64,000 nucleotides of DNA from Oscillospiraceae bacterium. Its GTDB lineage: Bacteria; Bacillota; Clostridia; Oscillospirales; Ruminococcaceae. A model generated the notes under the pieces. The model did no database searches and was not told where the DNA came from. It saw only the letters and a program-made list of their open reading frames with translations. The translations under genes and the position numbers were made by a program. Each line of letters starts with the position of its first letter. The stretch's first letter is position 1. This document shows positions 45,784 to 53,679 of the stretch, in pieces. The stretch spans positions 24,624-88,623 of the forward strand of contig JAAVIC010000009.1 in NCBI GenBank assembly GCA_014799385.1, given 5' to 3'.

Positions 45784-47100
45784 TTAATCGTTCGTTATTT
45801 CATACCGTACCTGTAACGCGTGCCTATCCGTTTTTACCAGCGGTTCGGCGAGGTTGTTGATAGTTGCGAGGTAATCCGAGCGAAGCATGATCTGCGCCGC
45901 GTTTGTATCGCTGTTGCTCTTGTTGTATACCAATACGTACGGCAAACTCATATAATCTGCCGATTGCAGATTATTCGGCGTCCGTATGGAGACCATCGGG
46001 TCACGCTTAAAATAGGTATAGAAGCAATTGTTGAGTGAGTTGTCAACTACCAACACAGACTTACCGCTGTACGAGAAATTCAGAGCAACACTGGAAGCAT
46101 TTTCAAAAAAATAAGATTCCAATTGCTCTCCGTTCATGCTAAACACCCTCATATCGCCATATTCCGAAACGTAAATTTTGTTTTCGTGTATCCCGAAATA
46201 AGTGGTGATTGCGTGAGTTTTCGGAGTCCAGCTAAAGCTTCCCTCACGCTTTATTTCGCCGGTTCTGATGTCGAGCGCACAGAATTTCACATTCTCAATT
46301 TTGGTAGACGAATTATATGAGATATTAAAGTAATACTCCCATTTGTTCGACTTGTCATACGCGCAGCTTCTGTAATCGGTGGCGGCAAACGGCAATGTGT
46401 ATTCGTCCTTGCGAACGATCTCCATATTCCGGAAGTCGCTTATTGCCTCACCGATCCTAAGGGCGTTATAATCCGGCACACGGCAGCGGTAAATTATCGT
46501 TTTCTCTCTGTTTACATACATGGAATACAAAATTTGCCCGCCATCGGGATACCCCAAAAGTGTTCCCCTTGTATAGAAATACTCGACACGTGTGCTTGAG
46601 TCGGCATTCGTCATAACTACGGGATTCATCAGTATGCTTCCGTCTTGTTTTTCGCGGGTAAATGCCGCATTTCCGAACCAAAGACTGGTAAGCCCGATAC
46701 AACGAATCGTACCGATCGCCTTTTCGGGCGCGAAATCCCACACAAATCGGTATCCGCCGTCAATCTCGCCGCTCTGGCTCTGGTTCAATGTTCCGCGTGC
46801 GGGCGCGGTGCCCGTATACGCCGACCCCGCCAAACCTATAAAAACAGAATCCTCGGGAATCATAAACCTGTCGGGATTTTCATCAATGCTGTTTCCAAGC
46901 ATAACCAAGCCGCTCATAAGATACTTATAGATCGGCATAAACCCATTATACATTTCGCTTGAATTGCCCCTTAAAATTGCCTGTTTCGGAATTTCAAAAA
47001 TCCTCTGTATGGCGTTTGTCACCATATTGCTCTCCTCAACCCGTTTTACAACGCGCCCCGAATCGGGGTCGGTAAGGATAAGCTGCGCCTTGCCCTTCAT
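45784..47100 (-). CDS. Phage-type tail-tip/appendage-like protein
   Basis: 438 residues from ATG 47100 (AAGGGG eleven bases upstream; the track GTG start overlaps it). MKGKAQLILTDPDSGRVVKRVEESNMVTNAIQRIFEIPKQ is a phage-tail-like opening (metal-like KGKAxLxLTD..SGxVVxxxEexNMVTNAL). The remainder is beta-rich with about five repeating blades (YFGIHENKIYVSEYGDMRVFSMNGEQLESY; ALNFSYSGKSVLVVDNSL). A receptor-binding or baseplate role is inferred. It is the last gene of the structural block, before a strong terminator. Confidence 0.65.
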   Translation of the reverse strand: MKGKAQLILTDPDSGRVVKRVEESNMVTNAIQRIFEIPKQAILRGNSSEMYNGFMPIYKYLMSGLVMLGNSIDENPDRFMIPEDSVFIGLAGSAYTGTAPARGTLNQSQSGEIDGGYRFVWDFAPEKAIGTIRCIGLTSLWFGNAAFTREKQDGSILMNPVVMTNADSSTRVEYFYTRGTLLGYPDGGQILYSMYVNREKTIIYRCRVPDYNALRIGEAISDFRNMEIVRKDEYTLPFAATDYRSCAYDKSNKWEYYFNISYNSSTKIENVKFCALDIRTGEIKREGSFSWTPKTHAITTYFGIHENKIYVSEYGDMRVFSMNGEQLESYFFENASSVALNFSYSGKSVLVVDNSLNNCFYTYFKRDPMVSIRTPNNLQSADYMSLPYVLVYNKSNSDTNAAQIMLRSDYLATINNLAEPLVKTDRHALQVRYEITND

Positions 47101-47126
47101 AAATAAAATCACCCCTTATCTAAATA

Positions 47127-47167
47127 GCAAATTCAAAACCACGCAGACGCTTGCGTTTTGAATTTGC
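47127..47167 (-). repeat. Long leader element L13, minimal form
   Basis: GCAAATTCAAAACCACGCAGACGCTTGCGTTTTGAATTTGC; only the outer arms remain. It supplies TATTTAGATAAGGGG to the gene at 47100. The empty counterpart of L11. Confidence 0.72.
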
Positions 47168-47180
47168 ATTATCTTAAATT

Positions 47181-47375
47181 AATCCAAAATTTCGCGAGGC
47201 TTGGGCTCCGCTCCACTTCGTTCCGCTCTGCCAGCCTCGCGAAACCGCTCAAAATTCCCTTCGGGAATTTTGAGTCTTTTTGGATTTTCACCGGTCACCA
47301 ATAACTTGCTTTGGGTTATAACGCGATAGATCCGCAACCCAATAGGCTGCTTTAGGTTATAACCCAAATAACTGT
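47181..47375 (-). repeat. Long leader element L14 with GTTATAAC block
   Basis: Palindrome 47181-47288 (AATCCAAAATTTCGCGAGGC ... AAAATTCCCTTCGGGAATTTT ... TTTTTGGATTTT). The block 47289-47375 contains GCGCGTTATAACCC and GGTTATAACC repeats on the minus strand. It lies behind L13, and the empty structure explains the interruption of L3. Confidence 0.78.
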
Positions 47376-48901
47376 CAATCATCAACCGCCAACTCCGCAG
47401 TAATTCCCGCGATTTTAATACCCGCGCTTGCGCTCGCTGTTGATGGCACTGCTTCAAAAAAGCTGATTCTGTCGCGGTAATTTTCGCCGTCCCCGCCCAC
47501 CGTCCCCTTTCCAATCATTGTCGCTGTCAACTGGTTCGCGAGAATTTTCGCGTCCGAGCCTAACGAACTTAGCAGCAGCGTGATAATATTCTTCCCCTTA
47601 GGCAGCTTATCGGCGAGGTAGTAATAATGCACAAGTTCACGCTTTCCGCCCGTGGTCTTGTGAACCGCCTGACGCGCCGCCTCCGTACCGTTTACCATCA
47701 CCCTCACCGACAACGTGGAGTCCGCCGCAGTATAAACCGTGAAATTCAAATCCACTTGCGCAAAAGTGTTTTTTGCTGCCGTTTCAAATTCAAAGCTCGA
47801 AACAATAGCATAGGACGAACCAATCGTGATATCCTCCTTGTTTGCAGTCGTAAGGCAGATGTTTCCCAGCGTTGCGCGAACACTGTTTATCGCGGTTTTA
47901 AGGTCCTCCATATGCACGGTGGAATCCGAATAGCTTTTCCCTCTCGAATAAAGCGTTGCCGTAAGCGACCCGTCATATGTGTAAACCACCTCGCACGCTA
48001 CAAGCATAACGATTTCCTTTCTGTTCTCGCCCGGAACAGACTGCGTGAACGTTACGTAATCGCCCGACTCAATATACGGAAGTCCCTGCATCTTGATTTC
48101 CGCGCCGTAAAACTTGAAGTTCTTCAGCAGCGTAGTCGTTGTTGACGCAACATTGGCAGTGATGAGCGGATTAAATACATCAATACAGGTAAGCTCCGTA
48201 TCCTCTCCGTATACCGTCACATCGTCCCCCGTGTCAAAGCGGATTCCGCGAATTGCCGATTCATTCAGATTGCGGTTAACATCTATGCAATTCTCCTCTT
48301 CCAAAAAGCTCTGCGCCTCGGATACGCCCAGTCTGTGTATATACAGCTTTCCCTCGCGGTTGAATTTTGCAAATGCGCCTGCCATTGACGCAATAAATCC
48401 CAATACCTCCCGCACCGTGAATCCCTTTGGGAGCTTCTGAAGTTTATGACCCATCCAATCCCCCGATTCGCAGGGTATTTTGTGCTGCGAACAAATATCA
48501 CGGAACAGTTCCGCCGCGGTTGCGGGCATCTGTATGGACGGCACATACTCCGTATCAAGCGAGTTCATCATATCATAGCACGTTATTGACGCGTAAAATC
48601 CGCGCACATAACGTCTTGACACATAAAACACGCCCAACGGACACCATTCCTTGTTGTCAAAGCTGATATAAGGCTTCACTATATCGTGAACCTGAAGAGC
48701 GTCGGTATATCTTACCGTAAAGCTGAACCTGTTTGAACAGGCTGTTCCGATGGTGTAATGTTCGGGATATGTCACATCGTCAAACTCAAACTTAATGATT
48801 TTATCGTCAAGATATGTCGTTCCGCCCGCCTCAATTTTACAGTAAACGTGACGTCCGGGCGATTCGGCAAGTATCTCATAATTAGTTGAAACCTTGTGCA
48901 T
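47375..48901 (-). CDS. Phage-type baseplate-hub/tail-like protein
   Basis: 508 residues: YEILAESPGRHVYCKIEAGGTTYLDDKIIKFEFDDVTYPEHYTIGTACSNRFSFTVRYTDALQVHDIVKPYISFDNKEWCPLGVFYVSRR. This type of opening (deviation of a measured frame, then a CPLGVFYVS turn) occurs in siphophage tail-hub proteins. It continues with FTVREVLGFIASMAGAFAKFNREGKLYIHRLG, the gp27-like hub domain, then a C-terminal beta region. It should form part of a tail tip, although no tube or tape-measure gene is present. GAGGTGATTTT precedes the ATG. Confidence 0.68.
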   Translation of the reverse strand: MHKVSTNYEILAESPGRHVYCKIEAGGTTYLDDKIIKFEFDDVTYPEHYTIGTACSNRFSFTVRYTDALQVHDIVKPYISFDNKEWCPLGVFYVSRRYVRGFYASITCYDMMNSLDTEYVPSIQMPATAAELFRDICSQHKIPCESGDWMGHKLQKLPKGFTVREVLGFIASMAGAFAKFNREGKLYIHRLGVSEAQSFLEEENCIDVNRNLNESAIRGIRFDTGDDVTVYGEDTELTCIDVFNPLITANVASTTTTLLKNFKFYGAEIKMQGLPYIESGDYVTFTQSVPGENRKEIVMLVACEVVYTYDGSLTATLYSRGKSYSDSTVHMEDLKTAINSVRATLGNICLTTANKEDITIGSSYAIVSSFEFETAAKNTFAQVDLNFTVYTAADSTLSVRVMVNGTEAARQAVHKTTGGKRELVHYYYLADKLPKGKNIITLLLSSLGSDAKILANQLTATMIGKGTVGGDGENYRDRISFFEAVPSTASASAGIKIAGITAELAVDD

Positions 48902-48905
48902 AAAA

Positions 48906-49250
48906 TCACCTCTGCTTCATAGTCAACTTTACGCCGCCGTACATTCTCACCCCGTGAACCGTTGTGATTTGCGGCGCGGGTTCGTCCGAGATATGGAAAT
49001 CCGCCGTGACTTCGCCCTCCGGTGCCGTAAACGTCACCGAAACGAAGATCTTCTGCGATGATTCTCTCAGCCGCTCCAGCTCCGCCCTCGTCAACAGCCC
49101 GAACGTCACCTCCAGCAAGTATTTTCGATTCACCATATCGATAAGCATATCGCCTTGCGTATTGTACCTTATATTCGTCTGACGAAGCTCACGCTTGGCG
49201 TTGAACTCCGTAACGTTATCAAAGGCTTTTCCATCAATAATAATCCTCAT
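48906..49250 (-). CDS. Small phage-type tail component
   Basis: 114 residues: MRIIIDGKAFDNVTEFNAKRELRQTNIRYNTQGDMLIDMVNRKYLLEVTFGLLTRAELERLRESSQKIFVSVTFTAPEGEVTADFHISDEPAPQ. A beta-rich protein with a mid helix (TRAELERLRESS) of the sort found in siphophage tail proteins. The stop is 4 bp from the next gene, so the two are coupled. Function is inferred from position only. AAAGGGGATTTT precedes the ATG, provided by L15. Confidence 0.6.
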   Translation of the reverse strand: MRIIIDGKAFDNVTEFNAKRELRQTNIRYNTQGDMLIDMVNRKYLLEVTFGLLTRAELERLRESSQKIFVSVTFTAPEGEVTADFHISDEPAPQITTVHGVRMYGGVKLTMKQR

Positions 49251-49271
49251 AAAATCCCCTTTATTTTAATA

Positions 49272-49500
49272 GCAAATTCAAAACCACACAGACGAGCTGA
49301 CTCTCGTCTGTGTTCGCTAAGCGGCACGCCTCACGCTACGCGTGCGGCGCGCCGCTTGCGTTTTGAATTTGCACGAGTCACCGAACACTTGTTTTGATTA
49401 TAATGCACCAGACCTGCACCGCAAATCGTGGTCTTGAATTAAGCGTGCCAAAATTTCACCCCCCAACAGCGGATTTTAGTTATAATAATCCGAACAACCG
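49272..49500 (-). repeat. Long leader element L15 with GTTATAAC block
   Basis: Palindrome 49272-49372: GCAAATTCAAAACCACACAGACGAGCTGACTCTCGTCTGTG ... CACGCTACGCGTG ... GCGTTTTGAATTTGC. Block to 49500 with TTATAACTAAAATCCGCTGTTGGGGGGTGAAATTTTGGCACGC and GCATTATAATCAAAACAAGTGTTCGGTGACTCGT. It lies between two phage-type genes. Confidence 0.8.
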
Positions 49501-49833
49501 TCAACTTCCGTCCGAGATTTTTCTCGCCTCCACCTTGCAATGATGCGGCGAATCGGCGGAAAACACCTTCACCTTCACTGTCTCATAAACCTCTCCGTCA
49601 TATCTTATCCGCATACCGACCGAGAACTCCGTTGCGGGATACGAATTCACATAATCAAACCACACGAAAATCCGCGTTTTGTCGCGCGACTTCTGATGAG
49701 TGTAATCATCGATTTCCTCCACACGCTCCACACGGACATTGTACACGCTGCGGCTGTAACTTCCGCTCTCGCTCGGAATCTCCACCGTTATCCACGAACC
49801 GAGAAGCTCGTTCGGGATAGGCTCTACCCTCAT
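49501..49833 (-). CDS. Phage minor capsid / head-completion-like protein
   Basis: 110 residues: MRVEPIPNELLGSWITVEIPSESGSYSRSVYNVRVERVEEIDDYTHQKSRDKTRIFVWFDYVNSYPATEFSVGMRIRYDGEVYETVKVKVF. This matches the Minor_capsid_1 pattern (P.P..LL...I......) seen in Firmicutes siphophages downstream of the coat and connector genes. It overlaps the preceding gene by four bases (ATGA). Probably a head-tail joining protein. Confidence 0.72.
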   Translation of the reverse strand: MRVEPIPNELLGSWITVEIPSESGSYSRSVYNVRVERVEEIDDYTHQKSRDKTRIFVWFDYVNSYPATEFSVGMRIRYDGEVYETVKVKVFSADSPHHCKVEARKISDGS

Positions 49834-50282
49834 TCAATCACCTCCGTGCCGCAATACAGACAGCCCGCCGCGCGAAGCAGCCTTACCACTGTTCTGCCAA
49901 TATTAAGCGGCTCGCTCGCCGCAGATTGGCTTGACTTTGACGAGCTGCTCTGTGACGAAGAGCTTGTAGACCCCGTGGAATACGAGAAATCTCCGATGGA
50001 AACGCGCTGTTCGCTCTTGCTTGAGCTGCTGTTTCCCGATGTATCCTCCTGTGACTGCGAATACGCAAGCTCCTCCTTAAGTATCTCCTCGGTCTGGAAA
50101 CCGCAAGCCTCTTTCACAAGCTCAGCCGCTGTACCGCCCAACTTCGCGATAACTCCGGCGCGCCCGTTTGAGATTCCGTTCAACACATATTCCGCGCGCT
50201 TTTCGCACCCGTCAAACAGCGGCGTGCCTTTATCGTCCAGCCGAAACCCCATTTCAACAAATTCGTCTTTAGTAATAATCAT
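49830..50282 (-). CDS. Head-tail connector-like protein with Ser-rich insert
   Basis: 150 residues. MIITKDEFVEMGFRLDDKGTPLFDGCEKRAEYVLNGISNGRAGVIAKLGGTAAELVKEACGFQTEEILKEELAYSQSQ is helical, like gp6/gp15-type connector proteins. A low-complexity segment of about 40 residues follows (NSSSSKSEQRVSIGDFSYSTGSTSSSSQSSSSKSS), then NIGRTVVRLLRAAGCLYCGTEVIE. The SIGDFSYS element inside the Ser-rich part is typical of such connectors. It directly follows the coat gene, as in siphophages. Leader L16 provides AAGGGG. Confidence 0.65.
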   Translation of the reverse strand: MIITKDEFVEMGFRLDDKGTPLFDGCEKRAEYVLNGISNGRAGVIAKLGGTAAELVKEACGFQTEEILKEELAYSQSQEDTSGNSSSSKSEQRVSIGDFSYSTGSTSSSSQSSSSKSSQSAASEPLNIGRTVVRLLRAAGCLYCGTEVIE

Positions 50283-50302
50283 AATACCCCTTTATCTAAA
50301 TA

Positions 50303-50545
50303 GCAAATTCGAAACCGTACAGATGAAATACGCTTTGCGTATTTCATCTGTACTTGCCGAGCGTTACAGCACACGCTTCGCGTATGCTGCAACGCTCGCA
50401 TTTCGAATTTGCACTAGTCGCCATTGCGTTGCTTTTAGTTATAACGCGCTTAAACTGCAACCCAACGGGCTGCCTTAAATTAAACGCTCTAAAACCTCAC
50501 TCCAAACAGTGAATCGCTTCTATAACTCCGATAACCGGAAACTAT
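50303..50545 (-). repeat. Long leader element L16 with GTTATAAC block
   Basis: Palindrome 50303-50412: GCAAATTCGAAACCGTACAGATGAAATACGCTTTGCGTATTTCATCTGTAC ... CATACGCGAAGCGTGTGCTG-type arm ... GCATTTCGAATTTGC. Block to the coat stop: GCGTTTAATTTAAGGCAGCCC, GCGCGTTATAACTAAAAGCAACGCAATGGCGACTAGT. Confidence 0.8.
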
Positions 50546-51429
50546 CAACCGGCGGTGCAAACGGCGATTGCCGCCTTTTTGTTATCCGGGACAAACAGGT
50601 CGTGATACTTGCGGTAATCAATATCCCACGCGTCCGCGAACTGATTCTGCTCGGGAGTGATGATCTTCACGTTGTCGGTCTTGGAAACAGCCACAGGAGC
50701 ATTCTTCGGGCAGATGATCCAGTTGATTTGCTTAGCCGTGGAATCCGCGGTGAATCCGTTCTCGTCACTGAAAGTGTACGAGGTCTTCATTCTCGCGGAC
50801 GGCACGGGGATAATCACCGCTCCGTTGATGGTCTTTACGGAAAGCTCCAGTTCGCCCTGCTTAAAGCTGCCCGCGTCAAGCGAACAGTTGATTTCCGTGG
50901 ACAGCATCAGCGTATCATACACCGAGCGCGCCATCGGGATTACCAACTCGCCCTCGCCGCCGGTAGCCTCGCGAACCTCGCTGATTTGCCCGATAAGCGT
51001 AGAGAGCAGTGTTCCCTTGGCTGGAGTGTAGGTTTTCTTGATAGTCGCCGTGCTAGCCAGTTTAGAGTAACGATATGAATCGATTTCGGGAATCACACCG
51101 ACGCGCTGAAATTCTGCCGCCACATTCGCTGCGGCAAGCGCGAATCCCGATTCGTCCACGTCCAGCGCGTCAATACGGAATCGTCTTCCTCTGTCCTGAG
51201 AGAGCTTAGCGGTTTCATACTCATATGTAATCGCTCCTCCGGTGTAACCGCTGTCGCGGTCGTACTTTCCAAGCCCCTTCAGCGTGATTTTCGGCAGCTT
51301 TACCTCGTTGCCGCCGTTGTAAATAACCTGCGAGGCGTTATCCTCCATCCACCCCGATGTGCAGCCCTCGACAACCTGTCTGTCGAGTTCCTTCTGAAAT
51401 ACCTTTGCATATTCAATTGTATTAGCCAT
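50545..51429 (-). CDS. Phage-type major capsid protein
   Basis: 294 residues: MANTIEYAKVFQKELDRQVVEGCTSGWMEDNASQVIYNGGNEVKLPKITLKGLGKYDRDSGYTGGAITYEYETAKLSQDRGRRFRIDALDVDESGFALAAANVAAEFQRVGVIPEIDSYRYSKLAS. The order N-arm, GGxxVKLPKI..GLGxYDRxxGYxxGxxTxxxExxxLxxDRGRxFxID, then DVDES and PEIDxYRxxKL is that of HK97-fold coat proteins from Firmicutes siphophages with a separate scaffold. No N-terminal delta domain or protease gene. It is intact and preceded by AGGAGG, with two leader elements upstream. Confidence 0.88.
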   Translation of the reverse strand: MANTIEYAKVFQKELDRQVVEGCTSGWMEDNASQVIYNGGNEVKLPKITLKGLGKYDRDSGYTGGAITYEYETAKLSQDRGRRFRIDALDVDESGFALAAANVAAEFQRVGVIPEIDSYRYSKLASTATIKKTYTPAKGTLLSTLIGQISEVREATGGEGELVIPMARSVYDTLMLSTEINCSLDAGSFKQGELELSVKTINGAVIIPVPSARMKTSYTFSDENGFTADSTAKQINWIICPKNAPVAVSKTDNVKIITPEQNQFADAWDIDYRKYHDLFVPDNKKAAIAVCTAG

Positions 51430-51451
51430 ATTATCCTCCTGATTTTAATTT

Positions 51452-51547
51452 GAAATTCCGAAACCGCGCAATTGCCGAAGGCAATTGCGCTAGCCGAGCG
51501 CGAAAGCTCCGCTTTGCTGCGCTTTCACGCTCGCTTTTCGGAATTTC
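51452..51547 (-). repeat. Long leader element L17
   Basis: GAAATTCCGAAACCGCGCAATTGCCGAAGGCAATTGCGC ... GCGAAAGCTCCGCTTTGCTGCGCTTTC ... TTTTCGGAATTTC. The outer arm sequence differs from the other copies but both sides change together. It is tandem with L18 ahead of the coat gene. Confidence 0.78.
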
Positions 51548-51560
51548 GTGATTTTGATTG

Positions 51561-51798
51561 GCAAATCCGAAACCGTACAGATAAAACCCGCTTCGCGGAT
51601 TTTATCTGTACTTGCTGAGCGGCGCGTTACACCGCTGCGCGGTGTAACGCGCCGCTCGCATTTCGGATTTGCACTAACCGTTCGTAAGTTGTTTTAGGTT
51701 ATAACGCGCTATGTTCGCAACCAGGTGGGTCACTTTGAATTATAACGCTACATAATTTCACTCGGAAGAGTAGATTATAGTTATAACTCGTGTAACCG
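51561..51798 (-). repeat. Long leader element L18 with GTTATAAC block
   Basis: Palindrome 51561-51674: GCAAATCCGAAACCGTACAGATAAAACCCGCTTCGCGGATTTTATCTGTAC ... GGCGCGTTACACCGCTGCGCGGTGTAACGCGCC ... GCATTTCGGATTTGC. Block to 51798 with three repeats AGTTATAACTATAATC, GCGTTATAATTCAAAG and GCGCGTTATAACCTAAAACAAC. Confidence 0.82.
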
Positions 51799-51804
51799 AT
51801 TATA
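51799..51804 (-). promoter_or_regulatory. Possible -10 box ahead of the coat gene leader
   Basis: Minus strand TATAAT at the same position relative to the GTTATAAC block as in L3 and L10, but with no convincing -35 at 17 bp. If used, the coat gene has its own promoter. Confidence 0.4.
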
Positions 51805-51930
51805 CACCATCGGAATCATATCCCCATTGCCGCCTTGTGCAATTCATTCATCGGACTAGCCGTCCCTAACTCACAGCGCAACAGCGAAGTGTTCCGATAT
51901 GTATGTAATTCCCTCCCGCCCTCCGTAAAA
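51805..51930. other. Short spacer between coat leader and scaffold gene
   Basis: No ORF or palindrome recognised. The gap between scaffold and coat genes (about 500 bp in total) is unusually long for a phage head module and is almost wholly leader repeats. Confidence 0.4.
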
Positions 51931-52311
51931 TTATTTGCCCGAGAAGATTCTCCGAATCGCGGAAAATCCGTCATTTCCGCCAGAGCTTGCCGCTGCGAAT
52001 TGCGGAATCTCGCGCTTCACCGCTCTTAAATGCGGATACGCACCGACAACCTCTTCCACCGCGTCCTCGATCGGCTTTCCCGAATCATACAAACCGCGAA
52101 CCAGCGCCGAAGCCTCGTCCAGCTTTTCGGCGGTAACACCCGCAATAAGCAGAGCGACTTTGATTTTCTCCGCCGTAAGGCTGTCCTCAAGCCGGGCTAT
52201 TTCCTCGGCGACCTTGTCGGGATTCTCATTGGGGCTGTCGGATTCCTCGGGATAAACAATCTCGTTATCCGCGGGGAACTCCTCGATATGCTCCTTGTCA
52301 TTGTTCTCCAT
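51931..52311 (-). CDS. Phage scaffold-like protein
   Basis: 126 residues from ATG 52311 (AAAGGAGG upstream; the track start lies inside the portal gene). Very acidic: MENNDKEHIEEFPADNEIVYPEESDSPNENPDKVAEEIARLEDSLTAEKIKVALLIAGVTAEKLDEASALVRGLYDSGKPIEDAVEEVVGAYPHL. Size, charge, helicity and position between portal and coat genes fit a scaffolding protein, though it is short. The C-terminal tail IPQFAAASSGGNDGFSAIRRIFSGK is basic, as expected for a coat-binding end. It overlaps the portal stop by 14 bp. Confidence 0.68.
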   Translation of the reverse strand: MENNDKEHIEEFPADNEIVYPEESDSPNENPDKVAEEIARLEDSLTAEKIKVALLIAGVTAEKLDEASALVRGLYDSGKPIEDAVEEVVGAYPHLRAVKREIPQFAAASSGGNDGFSAIRRIFSGK

Positions 52312-53659
52312 TAAAATCCTCCTTTTCCATTGCCTTTGCCGCGTCAAGCGAAATCCCGTAAATCTCGGACAACGCCCTCGCACGGGAAATCAATCCGCCC
52401 GCGTAAAGCTGACGCGCGCGTTCGGTCTTTGCGCCCTCGTCCTCACAGACGCCGTCCGCGAAACGAACACCCACCTCGGTAGACGCACCTGCGGAAAGCT
52501 CGCCCGCCATCTTCCCCAACAAGCAGATATTCTCCGCAACTCGGGAAAGCCCGTTTGCTATTGCCTTACGGTAGAATCCGGCAGTGCGGTAAGTGCGGCT
52601 GTTGCGGCTTACCACCTCGGTTGCCGTGCGTATCGTGCCGTTCTTGTAGGACAACGCTCCCTCTGACAGACCCACCTGCATACATAGCAAATCAAGCAGC
52701 TCTCCAAGAGCCTCGGTGTGCTCGGTAATTCGCAGCGTTCCGGTGTTGTCGATGATTTTCAAGTCATCGTTGTCATCGGCGGAAAGTGCCTCAAACACCT
52801 CGTCATTGACATCGAAATACCGTTTAAGCTCGCCCTTTGCGTCATATTCGCCGCGAATCGCGTAACTCGGCACGATGATTCGCTTTTTTCCGAGGACAAA
52901 CTCGCGCGACAGACTATCGAACACAACGTCCAGGGATTTCAGCGTATCCTCCGCGCCCGCGAACACCGAGGTTCCAAGCGGAACGCTCTCGGAGATTTCC
53001 CCCGCGCCAGCGCGGAAGTACACGAACAGCGGTTCGGACAATCCCTTGATAACGGATTTCTCAGTCATATCGGGAAAAACGTCCGCGAGATTTGCCGCTC
53101 CTCCGCCCGAACGGAACAACCGATTTTCGGTAACCAGACCGTCCTCGGTGAGCGTCTGCTGTTCGGCTAAAACGCAACTTCTGCCGTCTGCGCTGACTGT
53201 CGAGCCGAACGCGCCGCCGTAAATTCCGCGGCTGTCCCACTTAGTCGGGACGAACCTGTCCGCCGTAACGAAATCCAGCTTCGTGCCGTCCTTGTCGCGG
53301 TAGACCTTGATTACTCCGCCGCCCAGCGCGAACATCTTCTCCAGGAAGTCCGAAAACCTCTCCGCAAAGCCGCTGCTATCCAGAACGCGTTTCAGATACG
53401 CGGTGGATTCTCGGTCCGTGCCGATAAGCTCAGTCCCCTCGGTAAAGCACAGCCGAGCCAGCTCCGCGCAGACCGCCTTTGCCGCGCCCAGTGACGCAAC
53501 CCGGCGCATTCCGCCGTTGATTCCGCCCTTTCGGGTGTATCGCCAGTCGCCGCCGCCCTCGTAAATATCGCGCCACCGCGCGAGCTTCGCGGAGTAGAAC
53601 GTCATCAGCTCCGTGGAAGGCTCTGTCTGCCGACCGAAAATGAAACTCTTAAGTCCCAA
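52298..53659 (-). CDS. Phage portal protein (SPP1 gp6-like)
   Basis: 453 residues; TTG start at 53659 with AAGGAGGTGAT seven bases upstream. MGLKSFIFGRQTEPSTELMTFYSAKLARWRDIYEGGGDWRYTRKGGINGGMRRVASLGAAKAVCAELARLCFTEG is a typical opening of Firmicutes portal proteins. YLKRVLDSSGFAERFSDFLEKMFALGGGVIKVYRDKDGTKLDFVTADRFVPTKWDSRGIYGG and LLCMQVGLSEGALSYKNGTIRTATEVVSRNSRTYRTAGFYRKAI support it. It should form the dodecameric ring for DNA entry, but no terminase gene lies upstream: the preceding 400 bp hold only a structured non-coding stretch and then a host regulator in the opposite direction. Confidence 0.88.
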   Translation of the reverse strand: MGLKSFIFGRQTEPSTELMTFYSAKLARWRDIYEGGGDWRYTRKGGINGGMRRVASLGAAKAVCAELARLCFTEGTELIGTDRESTAYLKRVLDSSGFAERFSDFLEKMFALGGGVIKVYRDKDGTKLDFVTADRFVPTKWDSRGIYGGAFGSTVSADGRSCVLAEQQTLTEDGLVTENRLFRSGGGAANLADVFPDMTEKSVIKGLSEPLFVYFRAGAGEISESVPLGTSVFAGAEDTLKSLDVVFDSLSREFVLGKKRIIVPSYAIRGEYDAKGELKRYFDVNDEVFEALSADDNDDLKIIDNTGTLRITEHTEALGELLDLLCMQVGLSEGALSYKNGTIRTATEVVSRNSRTYRTAGFYRKAIANGLSRVAENICLLGKMAGELSAGASTEVGVRFADGVCEDEGAKTERARQLYAGGLISRARALSEIYGISLDAAKAMEKEDFNGEQ

Positions 53660-53679
53660 ATTATCACCTCCTTCAGTGT

